Below, one piece after another: positions 21,287 to 32,119 of a stretch of 64,000 nucleotides of DNA (positions within the stretch are counted from its first letter, which is position 1; each line of letters opens with the position of its first letter). Source of the stretch: Cyclospora cayetanensis (taxonomy: Eukaryota; Apicomplexa; Conoidasida; Eucoccidiorida; Eimeriidae); assembly GCF_002999335.1 (NCBI RefSeq), contig NW_020312769.1, forward strand, positions 91,290-155,289, in the 5' to 3' direction. The notes under the pieces were generated by a model. That model was not told where the DNA came from. It saw only the letters and a list, made by a program, of their open reading frames with translations, and searched no databases. The position numbers and the translations under genes are program-made.

Positions 21287-24105
21287 ATGACAGCGAAGCG
21301 GGATGCGTCAGACGCTGACCTCGCGGAGCCACTTCATTCTCACACGGTGCAAAAAGCACAAGGGTCGAAGGAAGGACACGACATGGTGCGGCTCTGCTCG
21401 CTCATTTGCGCCAGTTATGTCCATTGAAACAGGCTATAACCTGAAAAGGAAAAGCCGCATAATAAAGCGACCATGGGATAAAAACGGGAAACACTTTACT
21501 CTGTATGGTGTTGGAGCAAATGCTGCACGGTTTTGCCTATCGCTGTTTCAGTGGTTGTGCCAGTATGAAAGAGCCAGACGGGCTTCCAATTCGAACTGGG
21601 AAGATGGAGGGGAGGAAGACCCCGGTTCGCAATTTCCAGAAGATTTGCACAGCCTGGAGCACCGAATGGCGACCATCAGGCAAACACACAAGGCAATTGT
21701 AAGAGCTATAGATGCTGCTCAAGGCAACGTGGTCAAGATGATACAAGGTAATATTAATTTGTGTTAGTGCTCTACTGCATTAAAGGCACCTAATATGGGT
21801 GACCAGGCGAGCTGGGAGTTTGCAATTTATGAAGAAAAGCGCAGAACTCACCGCAGGGGGGCGTGGATCAAGGTATTGCGACTATTTAACTCGTGTGAGC
21901 CAATGCGTCGCAGATCAGGAGAACCAGTATTTGCGTGCATTCAAAATACGGTCCGCTCACTAATGTGGCCTTTCGATATCAGCAGACGAGTCACATCTCC
22001 AAATATTAAATTGGACAGCTTTTGCACAGGGAGAACTGTTTGAAGCAGACATTGCTGCCTTGCATGTGCGTTTTACCGTATAGGACCCAGGAGATTTTAG
22101 AGCAAGCGAAAAAGCTTCAACAGGTAGGACTTACCAGTCTCTGAACCAAGGGCCTACATGGTAGTGATTCGGCTAGAAACTTAGAACACGAAACAATGCG
22201 TTAATCACCCCATCAATCGGGGTACCTATATTAGCTAGCTAGCCGAATTCGCACCGACTCTGTTATCAGACCGACGTTTTAGCAACCCACGCTAAGGCCT
22301 CCTCTATGCTTTAAGGGCGAACACCCCTTTGACGAAGCTGCTTAAACTTTTGCTTGACCAGAGCCAAAAATCCCCTGTAGAGATAGAGACCTTGCACCGA
22401 ATGCTAACAACAACCCTTCAAGAAGCAGAAGAAGGAGCGAAGCACTTTTCGGCTTTGAATCAAACTCTGGTACGCTGAGGCAGCGTAGCGCAACGACTCA
22501 TACTGCACAAGAATATTCGTTTTTATCTTTGACGGGAAAATTCGCGTTTCCGAGTTCCTGTCCCTTTTCGTGCAATCAAGAAGTACCAGTACTAAAGCTT
22601 CGAGTATGCGTTCTATTTTGCTTCAGATGGCAAAAAACGCGCAACTAATTACAGACAACCAAATTTTGCAGGAGCAAAATGATATTCTTCTACGAGAAAG
22701 GGCCATTCAGAAGAGGCAAAAAGAGAAACAAGGTGAATACCGCTTTTAGGATGCACAGTATACGATCGGGTTTCCTGGTAGACGATGAAATGAATGCCCG
22801 CCCTTACAATCATTTTCCGTTAGGGGTGAGCTCCGTTCATAGGCCACTAAATTTAAAGCGTAGCACCCGGTTACCAAAACGTATACTCCCTTTTATCATT
22901 GTGTACACATACTGCAATGCAATTCTACCCTGTTTTGGATCCACGGCCACAGCTCGAAAAGAGCCCAATAGCCCTCGCAAAGGAGACCGGCAGGCCCCTA
23001 TGCAGCTTACGCCAGACGTATCGCCTCGTTTGGCGGGCCCTCCATTAACACCGAGGACACTTGCGAAGGTTAAGGCAACTATTCGCCAGTGTTCGAAGAC
23101 CCGCGACTACGGTATCGTAGCCCAAAGATGAAAATTAATCCTGTACAAATTTCGTTTTTGTGATTTTCAAGGAATTAAACTAGTTCGCTTCCCCTGTGCT
23201 GCGAGCAGAGAGAGAATTGAAAATGAGGGCCGAAATATCCCGCTTGCGCGATCTTTGCAATAAGCAGAAGCGCGAGCTACTGATACTAAAAGCCACGGAC
23301 GGCCGTCGAGTGGAACTCGAGATACTTTTGAAGCAATGGTGGGCTGGCTGTCTTACCCGAGCATACATACTTATATGTTAAAATTGGGGCATTCCAGCAG
23401 CACTGCTAAGTCTGCACCTGCTTAAAGATATCGATGTACGCATATCATTTTATGCGCGCTTGTAGAGCTCTGCATTCGACATGGTTTGCGGGCTGTCTGA
23501 TCAGTTTGCTGGATGTAAAAGCCCGCCTAGCTGGCAAGCGGAAGAGTTCAACGGCAAGTCTACAGTGGTTAGGGTGGACTGCATGCACAGCATCAAATCC
23601 TAAAATAGTTTCTTGTGAAAGATGTCAAATTTGCTTTGCTCAGAGTACAAGTAGCTTCGACCCCAAGACCTCGCGAGAAAGCGAGGCGGTAGGAAGGGAA
23701 CTGTCCGTGGCCGCCAGAGATGAAGTGTTACGGAAGCTACTAAGGACGCAGCAGTGAGAAAACCTTGCTCTAGTACTGTACCCGACGTGAGCCGTTACCT
23801 GTATGCTCTTAGGGCTTGTCGAACTTTTTGAATTTTCTCCGTGTACAGGGACAACGGGGGACGCACCAAAGGACTGCGAGGCGACTCCTGTTGTGTGATA
23901 TCCTTAACTTAACATTGCATTTGTGTTCGAGTGCTGGTTTTGTGACATCAGGGTGATCAGGTTGCTACATCAAATTGTGACGGCAACGAGCCCAGTTAGT
24001 AACTTAGACTTCTCTTGGTTAGAGGATGAAAACAGCGACATGGAATCAGAATCCGCTGCAGGAGTAGTCCCTCCTCAAGCAGACTCGAAATCCAAAAAGA
24101 GATAA
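21287..24105 (+). CDS. Coiled-coil protein of unknown function, about ten exons
   Basis: I do not recognise this gene. Supported exons: 21287-21385 (MTAKRDASDADLAEPL...), 21552-21747 (LHSLEHRMATIRQTHKAIV), one or two short exons near 21850-22121 (TQEILEQAKKLQQ), 22316-22469 (TPLTKLLKLLLDQSQKSP), 22627-22732 (NQILQEQNDILLRERAI), 22953 to ~23110 (a Pro-rich linker, then TRDY), ~23210-23338 (RAEISRLRDLCNKQKREL), ~23510-23575, 23655-23752 and ~23957-24105. Phases agree at most junctions but not around 21748-22316. The protein is about 400 residues, largely heptad-like coiled coil, with an acidic C-terminal patch (SWLEDENSDMESES) and a basic end (SKSKKR). It is probably a structural or scaffold protein. 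The final exon could instead be separate, with a stop at 23757, but its phase fits. Confidence 0.6.
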
Positions 24106-27100
24106 TATCATAGGAGGATGTTCGAAGAGCCACCCAAGGATCAAAATCACAGTCTATGCAGGCTGAAACATGTCGCCAGCTGAGCAAGCACAACTAGGGG
24201 CGGGATAACCAATTGTCCTCAAGCTTCTACAGTGTATAACTAACTCTCTTTATGAAATCTTTAGTTTTTGCCTTCACGGTAGCCATTTTCGACGTCTGAG
24301 TTTCACGCCAAAAAGCATCTGGAAGTTCCAACAGTTTTTAACTACCAGTGCACGTGCTGAGCAAAATCGGGGTGCTGCATGACACAATGGCTTAACTGGC
24401 CTCCAAAGTAAAATTATTGCTAAATGGCGCACTTTTAGGAAAAAGGATGCACTAAATAATCCGAGCACTGCAGGGGGTCAGGAAGAGTGTCTGCCTTCAG
24501 TGCAATTGATTATGATTAACGCAGCTATTTCTCCCCACACGACAGGAGTGGAAGTCTTGCTTGACGGAGCTGGCGTGGCTACTGTTAGTGAATATAGTTG
24601 AAAGGTGGGACAAACCAAACTCCAGCGGGTCATGCAAAACTGAGGGCACTAACAGCCGAATATGTGGAAACGCATGTGCAATGTCAAGGGAATGCGTGAA
24701 CGAAAATTGCGTGGAGCATGCAGCGCAGCTCCATTAGTCACAGGGGGAGTCAGATATAGGCTTCCAGCCATAATTTGAATGTTACATGGCTGGACTGAAG
24801 ACGAAAGTCGGCACATAGTGTTTGTAGCATTGAGAGAGGCTGCTGGAGTACAACGAAGGGAGGAGGATATTCAAAAGTGTTGCCCAACAGCCTGCACTCC
24901 ATCACGCAAGCCTGCTGATGTACAACTAAAGGAGCGCATCTAGGCTTCTTCAGTATAGCTTATGCTCCCATATAAACTACAGGATCATGATGTCACTGTG
25001 TTCTATCCTACGATATCTGTAAAGACGCTAATGCAGCTGTGTTGCCTCCGGTGCTTCTATAAGGCAAAAATGCTCCCAAGCTAGGTGTCAGATCAGGCAG
25101 AAGATTATGGGGCAGGCGAATCTTTCATAATTTTATAATACCCTGGGCAACCTGTACTTGAGGCCCTCGTGAAATTGACATTTATTTAGATCTTCGAAGA
25201 GACTTCCAGTGCCGCGGCCCGTGTTGACACTTTGGCAATTAGTTATTGTAATTAAGGTTATGGAATTCTACCAAAATCACTTCTGTTAAATCGATGAGTT
25301 CCCATTCTCCTACGCGCGATTTGCGTCGATCCCCGGTGAGACACCGTGCTGTACGCTAATGCATCCCAATAAGGTGTTACTGTCACAAATATTTAACCTT
25401 ATACATTTCGCCCTTCCTGACTCGAAAATTGTTTCTTGCCGGAGGCAACAGGCCACCCGGAACTCAGTGCAGTTTAGCAACGCAGCACCGTCCGTCCAAC
25501 TAATGGACTCGCGTATGAACCACAGCTTAGCCAATAATCTTGCCTGGTCCAAGACCCTCTGGGGTTTCTACAAGCAAGACTTCAACTACCAATTAGTCCG
25601 ACCCGCAGGCTGTCCTCTCAGGATTACGAGAAGTGCACATAGTTATTCAAACGCTTCCAATTAGTATTCAGTCGGCGGCTCACTCTTGTGTTAGCCAGTC
25701 ACGCTTATAGGAGGTTTTATTGATTGAGATGCAACGTAGACTTCGTTGGTGGAGGGTTAAGAGGGGAGTGAGTGCCAAGCAATAGCAAAGCTGAAGCATG
25801 CTATCAAGAAACAGGTATGTTGGAATGCCCCGAAAAGACTAGCTTGAACTTAGTCAAGCTGATAAATTCATGTAGGCCACCACTTGCACGTAGTAGGATG
25901 ATTGATGTATCACGAACTCAGGATAGTGAGGAGTCCTCTTACGCGGTCTTCAGAGAAGGCCAATTCAGGGGTACCGGCAATTGCGCTACTGCTGTACCTG
26001 AGTCAGCAAGCGGTATCTTTTCGCTCAAGAAGGCATAATCCTGTTGGGCCCCCCCAAATTCGGTCACGCGCTGAATGCTACGGAGTTTTACTTCCTCCAA
26101 GCTGGGAGATAACATTATTGGAACTGCTTGGCAAGAGCGGTGATAAGGGGAGACAACGTGGCCCTTTGAAGCATATAAGCGTATCAGGATAGGCACATAG
26201 CTTTAGAACCACCGTGACACTTCTTTTACGGTCTTTACAAAGCGACATTTTTGCGTCACACATCAAAACACGTAAGAAAGTTAAAAAGTGTTTCCAAACG
26301 CGCTGCCCTCGTCCTCTCCCTCACCCTTTCCCTGTTTTAGAGATAAAAGAGATGCACTGTGCAGTTAGCGCGTACCTGTTGTTTTCAGGCACACTGAGCA
26401 CATGCACATCGCCGCGCCCAATAACAACATGGTAAGGCCCTAGGCATGCAGTCATCCATCATTGATGTATCCTGTTTTGCAACAAAAAGGGTGCCAGAAC
26501 AGCCAAATAATACAATTTTAAGGTCTTCATTATAAACTGTCGAAGTGAAGCATGGAACGCCGAATCCACTGACCATCCGCCCGGCCTTGGTCGAGTTCAA
26601 CTGGGCATGATGTATGCCGAAAAAATGGCAAAGCAGACATGGGGGGAAGAACCAAGCTAAATGAAGGCCTAAAAGGCAGGCAAACAACCTACAACATCAA
26701 AGCGAGGGGTAACAACACTTTTTGCGAATACCATTGGGACTAGCGGCAGGCAGTGGAAGTTCTCTCCCAAAATCGTCATATATTTTCGCGGAAGAGACAT
26801 GATTAGTGACTAAGAAGGAAGAATCATGTATCTCATCAAGAAATTATGCCTCGAAGGGGCGTCTTACTCTTTTTGGAGCGCTCTGCCTTTCAATACAGAC
26901 CTACTTGTGCCAGCACAAACCTCAGCATCCCACACGGGTTCCAATTATAGAACGGATGCATCTTGACCCGAGTTCAACCCAGGAACTCGTCCACATCAAG
27001 CGTGAAAAAACGCTTTGAACTCATACACGCGAATTATAAAGGCAGACTCCAGTAACTAACAGAAGCCCTAGCTGCTTGCCACGCTCTCGGCGCTCGCAGA

Positions 27101-27208
27101 GTCGATGCGGTTGCTCGAGTCCACACAGCCGGCCCCGTTGGTTCCAACTCGCTGGCACTCATCCTCTCTTCTCTTGCACTAGTTCACGCATTAGGCAGCC
27201 CCATTAGG
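24106..27208. other. Intergenic, no supported gene
   Basis: About 3.1 kb with short frames on both strands, none over about 100 codons and none with motifs. I see no tandem repeats or mobile-element ends. It likely contains UTRs and regulatory DNA of the flanking genes. Confidence 0.45.
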
Positions 27209-27367
27209 CTATTTTTGCATCTCTTCTATCAGCTCTTCTGGAAAGAATCTTTTGACTGCGTCGTCTTCCTCGCTGCGAAGGCCAGGCGGCAACGGTGACG
27301 ACAGCGAGCCGTCGGCCGTAGCCTTACGCGGGCTACGGAGCCCCGGCGATCTAGCTTTTTGCTGCAT
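27209..27367 (-). CDS. Putative 52-residue ORF next to the alveolin gene
   Basis: An ATG at 27367 opens a 52-codon frame pointing away from the alveolin gene, whose ATG lies only 50 bases off. The composition looks protein-like, with a basic Pro/Ser-rich first half (KARSPGLRSPRKA) and an acidic-amphipathic C-terminus (SEEDDAVKRFFPEELIEEMQ). I recognise no family. The frame overlaps the likely 5' UTR and promoter of the alveolin gene, so it may be untranslated. Confidence 0.25.
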   Translation of the reverse strand: MQQKARSPGLRSPRKATADGSLSSPLPPGLRSEEDDAVKRFFPEELIEEMQK

Positions 27368-27417
27368 TATTGAAGCGCATTTACACCTTAGCTGCTTTAC
27401 ACACTTCTTTAGTAGCA

Positions 27418-28629
27418 ATGGATAGCGTACAGAGTGGCAGCGCCACGCCAAGGGGCGTTGGTGTCAGCACCGCAAGCCACCAGCCAATCCACTCGCTGCC
27501 CCAAGTCGGCGGTGGATTCCACAACATGATGAGCCAGGCGTCCATGATGGGGGGGCCTTTCATACCTGGAAGTTTTCATGGAAGTGACGGAGCCGCAACA
27601 CCGAATGCGAGTTGTGGGCCTTGCTGCTATGCAGAACCTCCGCTGATGCACCAGCCAAGCCATGGCTTGTGGACTTGGAGTCGGGATGGACGCCTCAAAT
27701 TGACATGCGAACAACCTATTGTGCCAGTTCCAGTTATTCAAGAGATCCACCGCCGTGATAAAATAATTGAAGTGCCTCAAGTAGACGTTGTGGATGCCGT
27801 GAAGCCCAGGGTGTACAACCAGGGAGTAGAACATGAGGTTCCGAAGATGCGCATTGATGCTCAGCCAGTCAATATTGACATTCCTAAATATAAATATGTT
27901 GAGAGGGAAGTTCTGGTTCCCATTGTAACAGGGTACACGCACAAGTTTGTTCCCAAATGGGAGATCAGGGAAGTGCCCCGCCCTGTAGTAAAATACGTGG
28001 GGGAGCAAGAAACCATTGAAGTGGAGGTTCCTCAGGTAAAGTTTGTGGACAGGGTGGTTGAAAAGGAAGTTGTGGTTGATACAATCGAAAAGAAGGTGCC
28101 GAAGATAATAGAAGTCCCTAAGTATGTCGACACGGTCAAGTATGTCTGGAAGCCCGTAGAGAAGGTTGTGCACGTTGAGAGGTTTGTGCCAAAGTTCGAT
28201 GTATCTCTTGAGTGCCCTGCTCCTCTCATCGTGCCATATCCCGTCCAGAAAGTCACGGAAATGCCGGCTGTCATGGTGCGGAAGGCTCCGGCCGAGATGC
28301 AGGAAACAGAGGTGGAGGTCGTGTCCCCGGATGGGACAGTGCGCGTTCCTGAGGAATATATACGCGAATACAAAAAAGCAAAGGCTCACGAGGGAGGCTT
28401 TCTCTGTCAGACAATGGAGTGCTGTGGAGCAGACAAGGAAGACGAAGTGCTGTACTCAGAGGGGGATCTTACATGGATGCAACGGGAGGAAGAACAGTCG
28501 TCCAGCGGAGAGCGACGCCAGCACTCTGCGGAGGGATCCATCGAGAGCGCGCAACCAGGAGCTGTGTTAACGAGACCTCCGAAAGAAGACGCCCGCCAGC
28601 GCAGCGGGGAAGCAGACGAAGCCCAGTAG
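27418..28629 (+). CDS. Alveolin-repeat inner membrane complex protein
   Basis: A single exon encodes 403 residues of an alveolin, the intermediate-filament-like proteins that form the subpellicular network under the alveolate inner membrane complex and give the zoite its shape. Residues ~98-290 are the alveolin domain: Val/Pro/Glu/Lys-rich repeats such as KIIEVPQVDVVD, YKYVEREVLVPIV, EVPQVKFVDRVVEKEVVVD, KIIEVPKYVDTVKYV and EKVVHVERFVPKF. The flanks are Gly/Ser/Met-rich (1-65) and acidic (338-403). Cys clusters at SCGPCC (66-70) and ECCG (335-336) are possible S-palmitoylation sites, as described for several Toxoplasma IMC proteins. The start is the first ATG in frame; upstream codons lack an ATG. 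The repeat content also keeps the antisense frame open, which should not be annotated. I cannot assign a specific IMC number. Confidence 0.93.
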   Translation: MDSVQSGSATPRGVGVSTASHQPIHSLPQVGGGFHNMMSQASMMGGPFIPGSFHGSDGAATPNASCGPCCYAEPPLMHQPSHGLWTWSRDGRLKLTCEQPIVPVPVIQEIHRRDKIIEVPQVDVVDAVKPRVYNQGVEHEVPKMRIDAQPVNIDIPKYKYVEREVLVPIVTGYTHKFVPKWEIREVPRPVVKYVGEQETIEVEVPQVKFVDRVVEKEVVVDTIEKKVPKIIEVPKYVDTVKYVWKPVEKVVHVERFVPKFDVSLECPAPLIVPYPVQKVTEMPAVMVRKAPAEMQETEVEVVSPDGTVRVPEEYIREYKKAKAHEGGFLCQTMECCGADKEDEVLYSEGDLTWMQREEEQSSSGERRQHSAEGSIESAQPGAVLTRPPKEDARQRSGEADEAQ

Positions 28630-30063
28630 AGGGCACAGAAAGGCTCGTCTGCTTGCCTGAACCGCCCAATTAAGTCAGTGCTGGCTTTTCGGGGTGCCGC
28701 AATGCGAAAAGTTTGGCAGTTTCAAGCTACTGTACAGAAATAGGCGGAAGCTTTGTGTGGGGAAAACTGTTTTGCCTGCGTTGAAGCCTTTTGCTGCATC
28801 TGCGAAAGAGCCCGATCTGGCTCCTCTGCTGAGAAGGCTCACTGAGGAAACAGGGTCGCACTATCGCCCTGCACAGTGCATCTTGTATTCTGCAGGAAAA
28901 ATGAAATCCTCATATGCCTGTGTAGCGTGGCCTTTCACCACTGACTGCTCCCAACACCCGATACTACCTTAACATTTAGAGCGATATGACGCCGCATAGA
29001 AACAACATCAAAGAAGTATTTCCTCTTGTGGGATCGAATCGATAGCTCTTGGTGGGGTTTTAACCATGGTGCACTAAATAATCTGCAAATACATGTAACC
29101 ACGCTAAAACATACTGACGGCCATTGCAACACAGCGCACTCCAACAGGCAGAATGCAGTGTTTAGGTGATTTCGTGATACGGGCTGGTTCACATCCAGTT
29201 AGGGCTAAAGCTTGCAGTTTGTGCCCCCATTCGAATGCATGATACTTGTCTGAAAAAATGAAGTGTAGAATTTGTGGGCTTAACTTTTGAACATCAATCT
29301 GAACTGCAAAACCATTTGCCAGGCCTTCTTCCTGCCAAAGCCTTGATGGCAGGGCCAAAAACCGTCATCTTGCAGAGGGCGCAGGCAGGGGAGTAAATCT
29401 TCGGCTTTGGAGCCCACAATTCAGCCTTTTTTGTCAAACCAAGTTATGTAAATGTGTTGTGCGTCGTGACTCCGCTCTCTGCTTTGTAAGGCTACTGCGC
29501 TAAACTGTTGGGTGTACACCGAGTGCAGACCTGCATGTCCAGCGTTGCATCACTATTATCTACCAGATGGCACCTTGGTGCTATTAAGACGCAAGCGCAT
29601 CAGACACTACACAACCACTGCGTGGACGCGTCAAAGACCACAAAGGCTCGACTTTGGCAAAATGTGATAACTCGTGCGAGTGGCGCCGCGCGCCTAACAA
29701 GAGACAAATGCCTAGCTCGTGTGCACTCCCATCTGCACTCGACTTTACGCTCGCTATAATTCTTTCAAGTGTCAGCAGTACAACCCAACGAGAGAGCCAT
29801 AGCGTACATGCAACCCATGTATTGGCAGTGGATGCCTCTGCCATGGACAAATGCTTTCTAATTTCGCAGTTTTTGTTTGTGTTTTGGTTGGAAAATTGCA
29901 ATGAACAAAGAACCTAGGATTTTCTCCCGCTGGATAGCTGCAATATTGACTATACGCGAGACGGACGAGTGAAGTTTACGTGGTTCAGCTGGAGAAGTCC
30001 AATAATAACTCCGAACAGACCTGAAAAGGGGCGCGCATCCCATCCCACAACACCCGAGAGAAG
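28630..30063. other. Intergenic, 3' regions of convergent genes
   Basis: This lies between the ends of the alveolin gene (+) and the V-ATPase c'' gene (-). No frame in it has supporting motifs; it probably carries both 3' UTRs. Confidence 0.5.
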
Positions 30064-31483
30064 CTAAAGGCACTCACAAGGCCAGTTACATAGCCTACAT
30101 GCATCTTGCTGTAAATATACACGACAGTCAAACTCGACATTCCTTCTCTCATTCAATTTCAGAAATATTCTGTATCGGGCCTCAAGGTGGGAAAGCTGTC
30201 TGGGATCAGGTTGAAGAATGCATTCAAAGAGCCCTACACTCGTTATGAGCAAATGAGTATCAAGACAACCGCGCGTACCAAGAGCCGATGCGAAAATCTC
30301 CACAATGAGCATCTTGACGAAAATTTCTGGTCTCTGAGCATCGCCTAAAGCGGCTCCGCTACCCGCCACCCCGACGGAAATCCTGCAATACAAAATATAG
30401 TGCGGGAATCTTCGAACCGCAAATAAAACATCGACCAGATTCTATACCATACCATCTTTTGCGTCCCCACAGGTAATGAGCTTTAACCCAGCAGACAAGA
30501 GAAGCAAGAAGAAACTTCATGAGTGGCTTGCTACTGCTGTAGTCTACTGGTCAAAGCCAACAATAAATGCAGATAAACAGCAACCGTGTGTCTCACCCAG
30601 AAAAAACGTTTGATAGGCCTACAGTAAGACCAGTCGCTAGGAGACCCCATCCAGCCACAATGGCATCCGCTTGCCACTTCTGAGCGCACACATAAGACAC
30701 TCTAGCTCCTGGTGCACGCAGCAACATACCTGGGAGACAATGAGTTTTCGCTCTTCAGGAAACGAAACGTAGGGAAGCACTTATATACGCTTGAATTAAC
30801 TTGGTAGAAAAATACGTAGCGCATTTCTGAATCAGCCGCGCCAGCAGCACGAAGCGCTTACTTCAACTTTGGTAGTTTCTATCATGCTTTGGATAAAGTC
30901 TGGAGGAACGCCATCAAGCTTACCTGAGGAAAATCGGCGCAGTTACAATCTCCACATGAGGTTTTACACAGTAAATCCATGTTGCGATAATGATAATACG
31001 GCAGGATTGTGGTCAGAGGGTACAAATACACCGGCAGGCGGCGATAACCATCGACCTACTAGCAATCAGAATCGCAATGATAACGCCGTATATTGCAGTT
31101 GCCTCACAGAAGATAACGGACACCAGATTCTTGGAGCGTATCCGTGGAGACTTTACTGCAGCACCTAAAAGGCTGCTTCCTGTTATGAAGATTCCCCTGA
31201 AGTCACAAACCCCAGGCGCCCGCGTTGCACGGTCTCACCACGTTGGGCGGTCAGAGACCAACCGACCCCCTCCTATCCTTACTTTAAAATGCACTGTTGA
31301 AGTCGCCAAAAGGAACTAAATATAGCGCTAGTCTGTGGATATCCAGGCTACTCACCATGCAGCTCCAATGGCTGAGAGCCCCAAAGCAAGCGCAACTCCA
31401 ACAGCTCCCCATGCAACAGGGGGAATATCACGAATTACGTCCCCCCATCCGGTGTAAGAAAGCGCTGTTGCCGACGGAGTCAT
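30064..31483 (-). CDS. VMA16: V-type ATPase c'' proteolipid subunit, six exons
   Basis: This is the c'' (ATP6V0B/Vma16) subunit of the membrane V0 ring, which carries protons across endomembranes. Exons 31483-31356, 31196-31060, 30923-30862, 30679-30597, 30382-30279 and 30233-30064 are phase-consistent, giving 227 residues. Helices seen in order: [39 protein letters not shown] then [18 protein letters not shown], with the proton-carrying Glu in [23 protein letters not shown]; and [20 protein letters not shown] followed by [15 protein letters not shown]. The [10 protein letters not shown] loop and LIVEIF helix are diagnostic for c'' rather than c. The last exon reads [13 protein letters not shown] and then a soluble-looking 45-residue tail, where the family expects GLFGVIV and the end of the helix, so either that exon is mis-assigned or the tail is unusual. 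Confidence 0.88.
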
Positions 31484-32046
31484 CCTCAAGCGCCACTATC
31501 GCTGCCAAGGAGTGAAGAGTTGCGGCGGCAGGCCCGAATTGTGAGCATCAAACGAAAGCAGTAAGCAGGAGACAGGTGCCGCCCAAGGATGAAGCGGCCT
31601 AAGCAGCTGCTAAAGCACATACGAAACCAATGCGCTCTTGGATAAAGGCAAAACTTAGTACCAGAGTGCGATGTTCAAATGCGTGACGCCTCCGCTTCGC
31701 TGGCGCTATTCAAGCCTCAAGAAACGCGCACACCAGCACTGAGCACCAGCTAGTAACTCCTCGAGATGTGCAGGTCTCAGCAGCAATATGGAGTTCGTGA
31801 AACGGGAATGTCGACGTTGCAGTCAAACGTTATATATGCAGTGTAATTCTCTTCGCATGCAGGGCTACCGGGGCTGATAGTACCCTTCTCTAGAGCTGGA
31901 ACAACGTGTGTCACACACCACTATCCATTGATCCCTCCTAGATGTCAATAAGGTTGAACAAGAGCTCAAATGCTAAATTACGTGCACAGGACGATAGTTC
32001 GAGCGCTCATAGCGAATGAGATACTTAGGCTCTCTGTCGCTGGCAG
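31484..32046. other. Upstream region between V-ATPase c'' and tRNA-Glu
   Basis: This likely contains the promoter of the V-ATPase c'' gene, read leftward. I see no supported coding sequence. Confidence 0.5.
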
Positions 32047-32119
32047 TCCCATATAGTCTAGGTGGTTAGGATACTCGGCTTTCACCCGAGCGACCCGGGT
32101 TCGAGTCCCGGTGTGGGAA
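32047..32119 (+). tRNA. tRNA-Glu: tRNA-Glu (anticodon TTC)
   Basis: The 73-base cloverleaf has acceptor stem TCCCATA/TGTGGGA with one T-G pair, a D arm containing GGTGGTTAGGA, anticodon stem CTCGG/CCGAG around loop CTTTCAC (anticodon TTC at 32081-32083), and T arm CCGGGTTCGAGTCCCGG, which holds the Pol III B box GGTTCGAGTCC. There is no intron. A short T run (TTTT) follows about five bases downstream. It reads GAA codons, and GAG by wobble. Confidence 0.97.

Noticed and set aside
27409..28389. 326-codon antisense frame opposite the alveolin gene
   Set aside because: It mirrors the Val/Pro/Glu repeat codons of the alveolin and gives a His/Asn/Leu-rich product with no motif; it is a shadow of the real gene.
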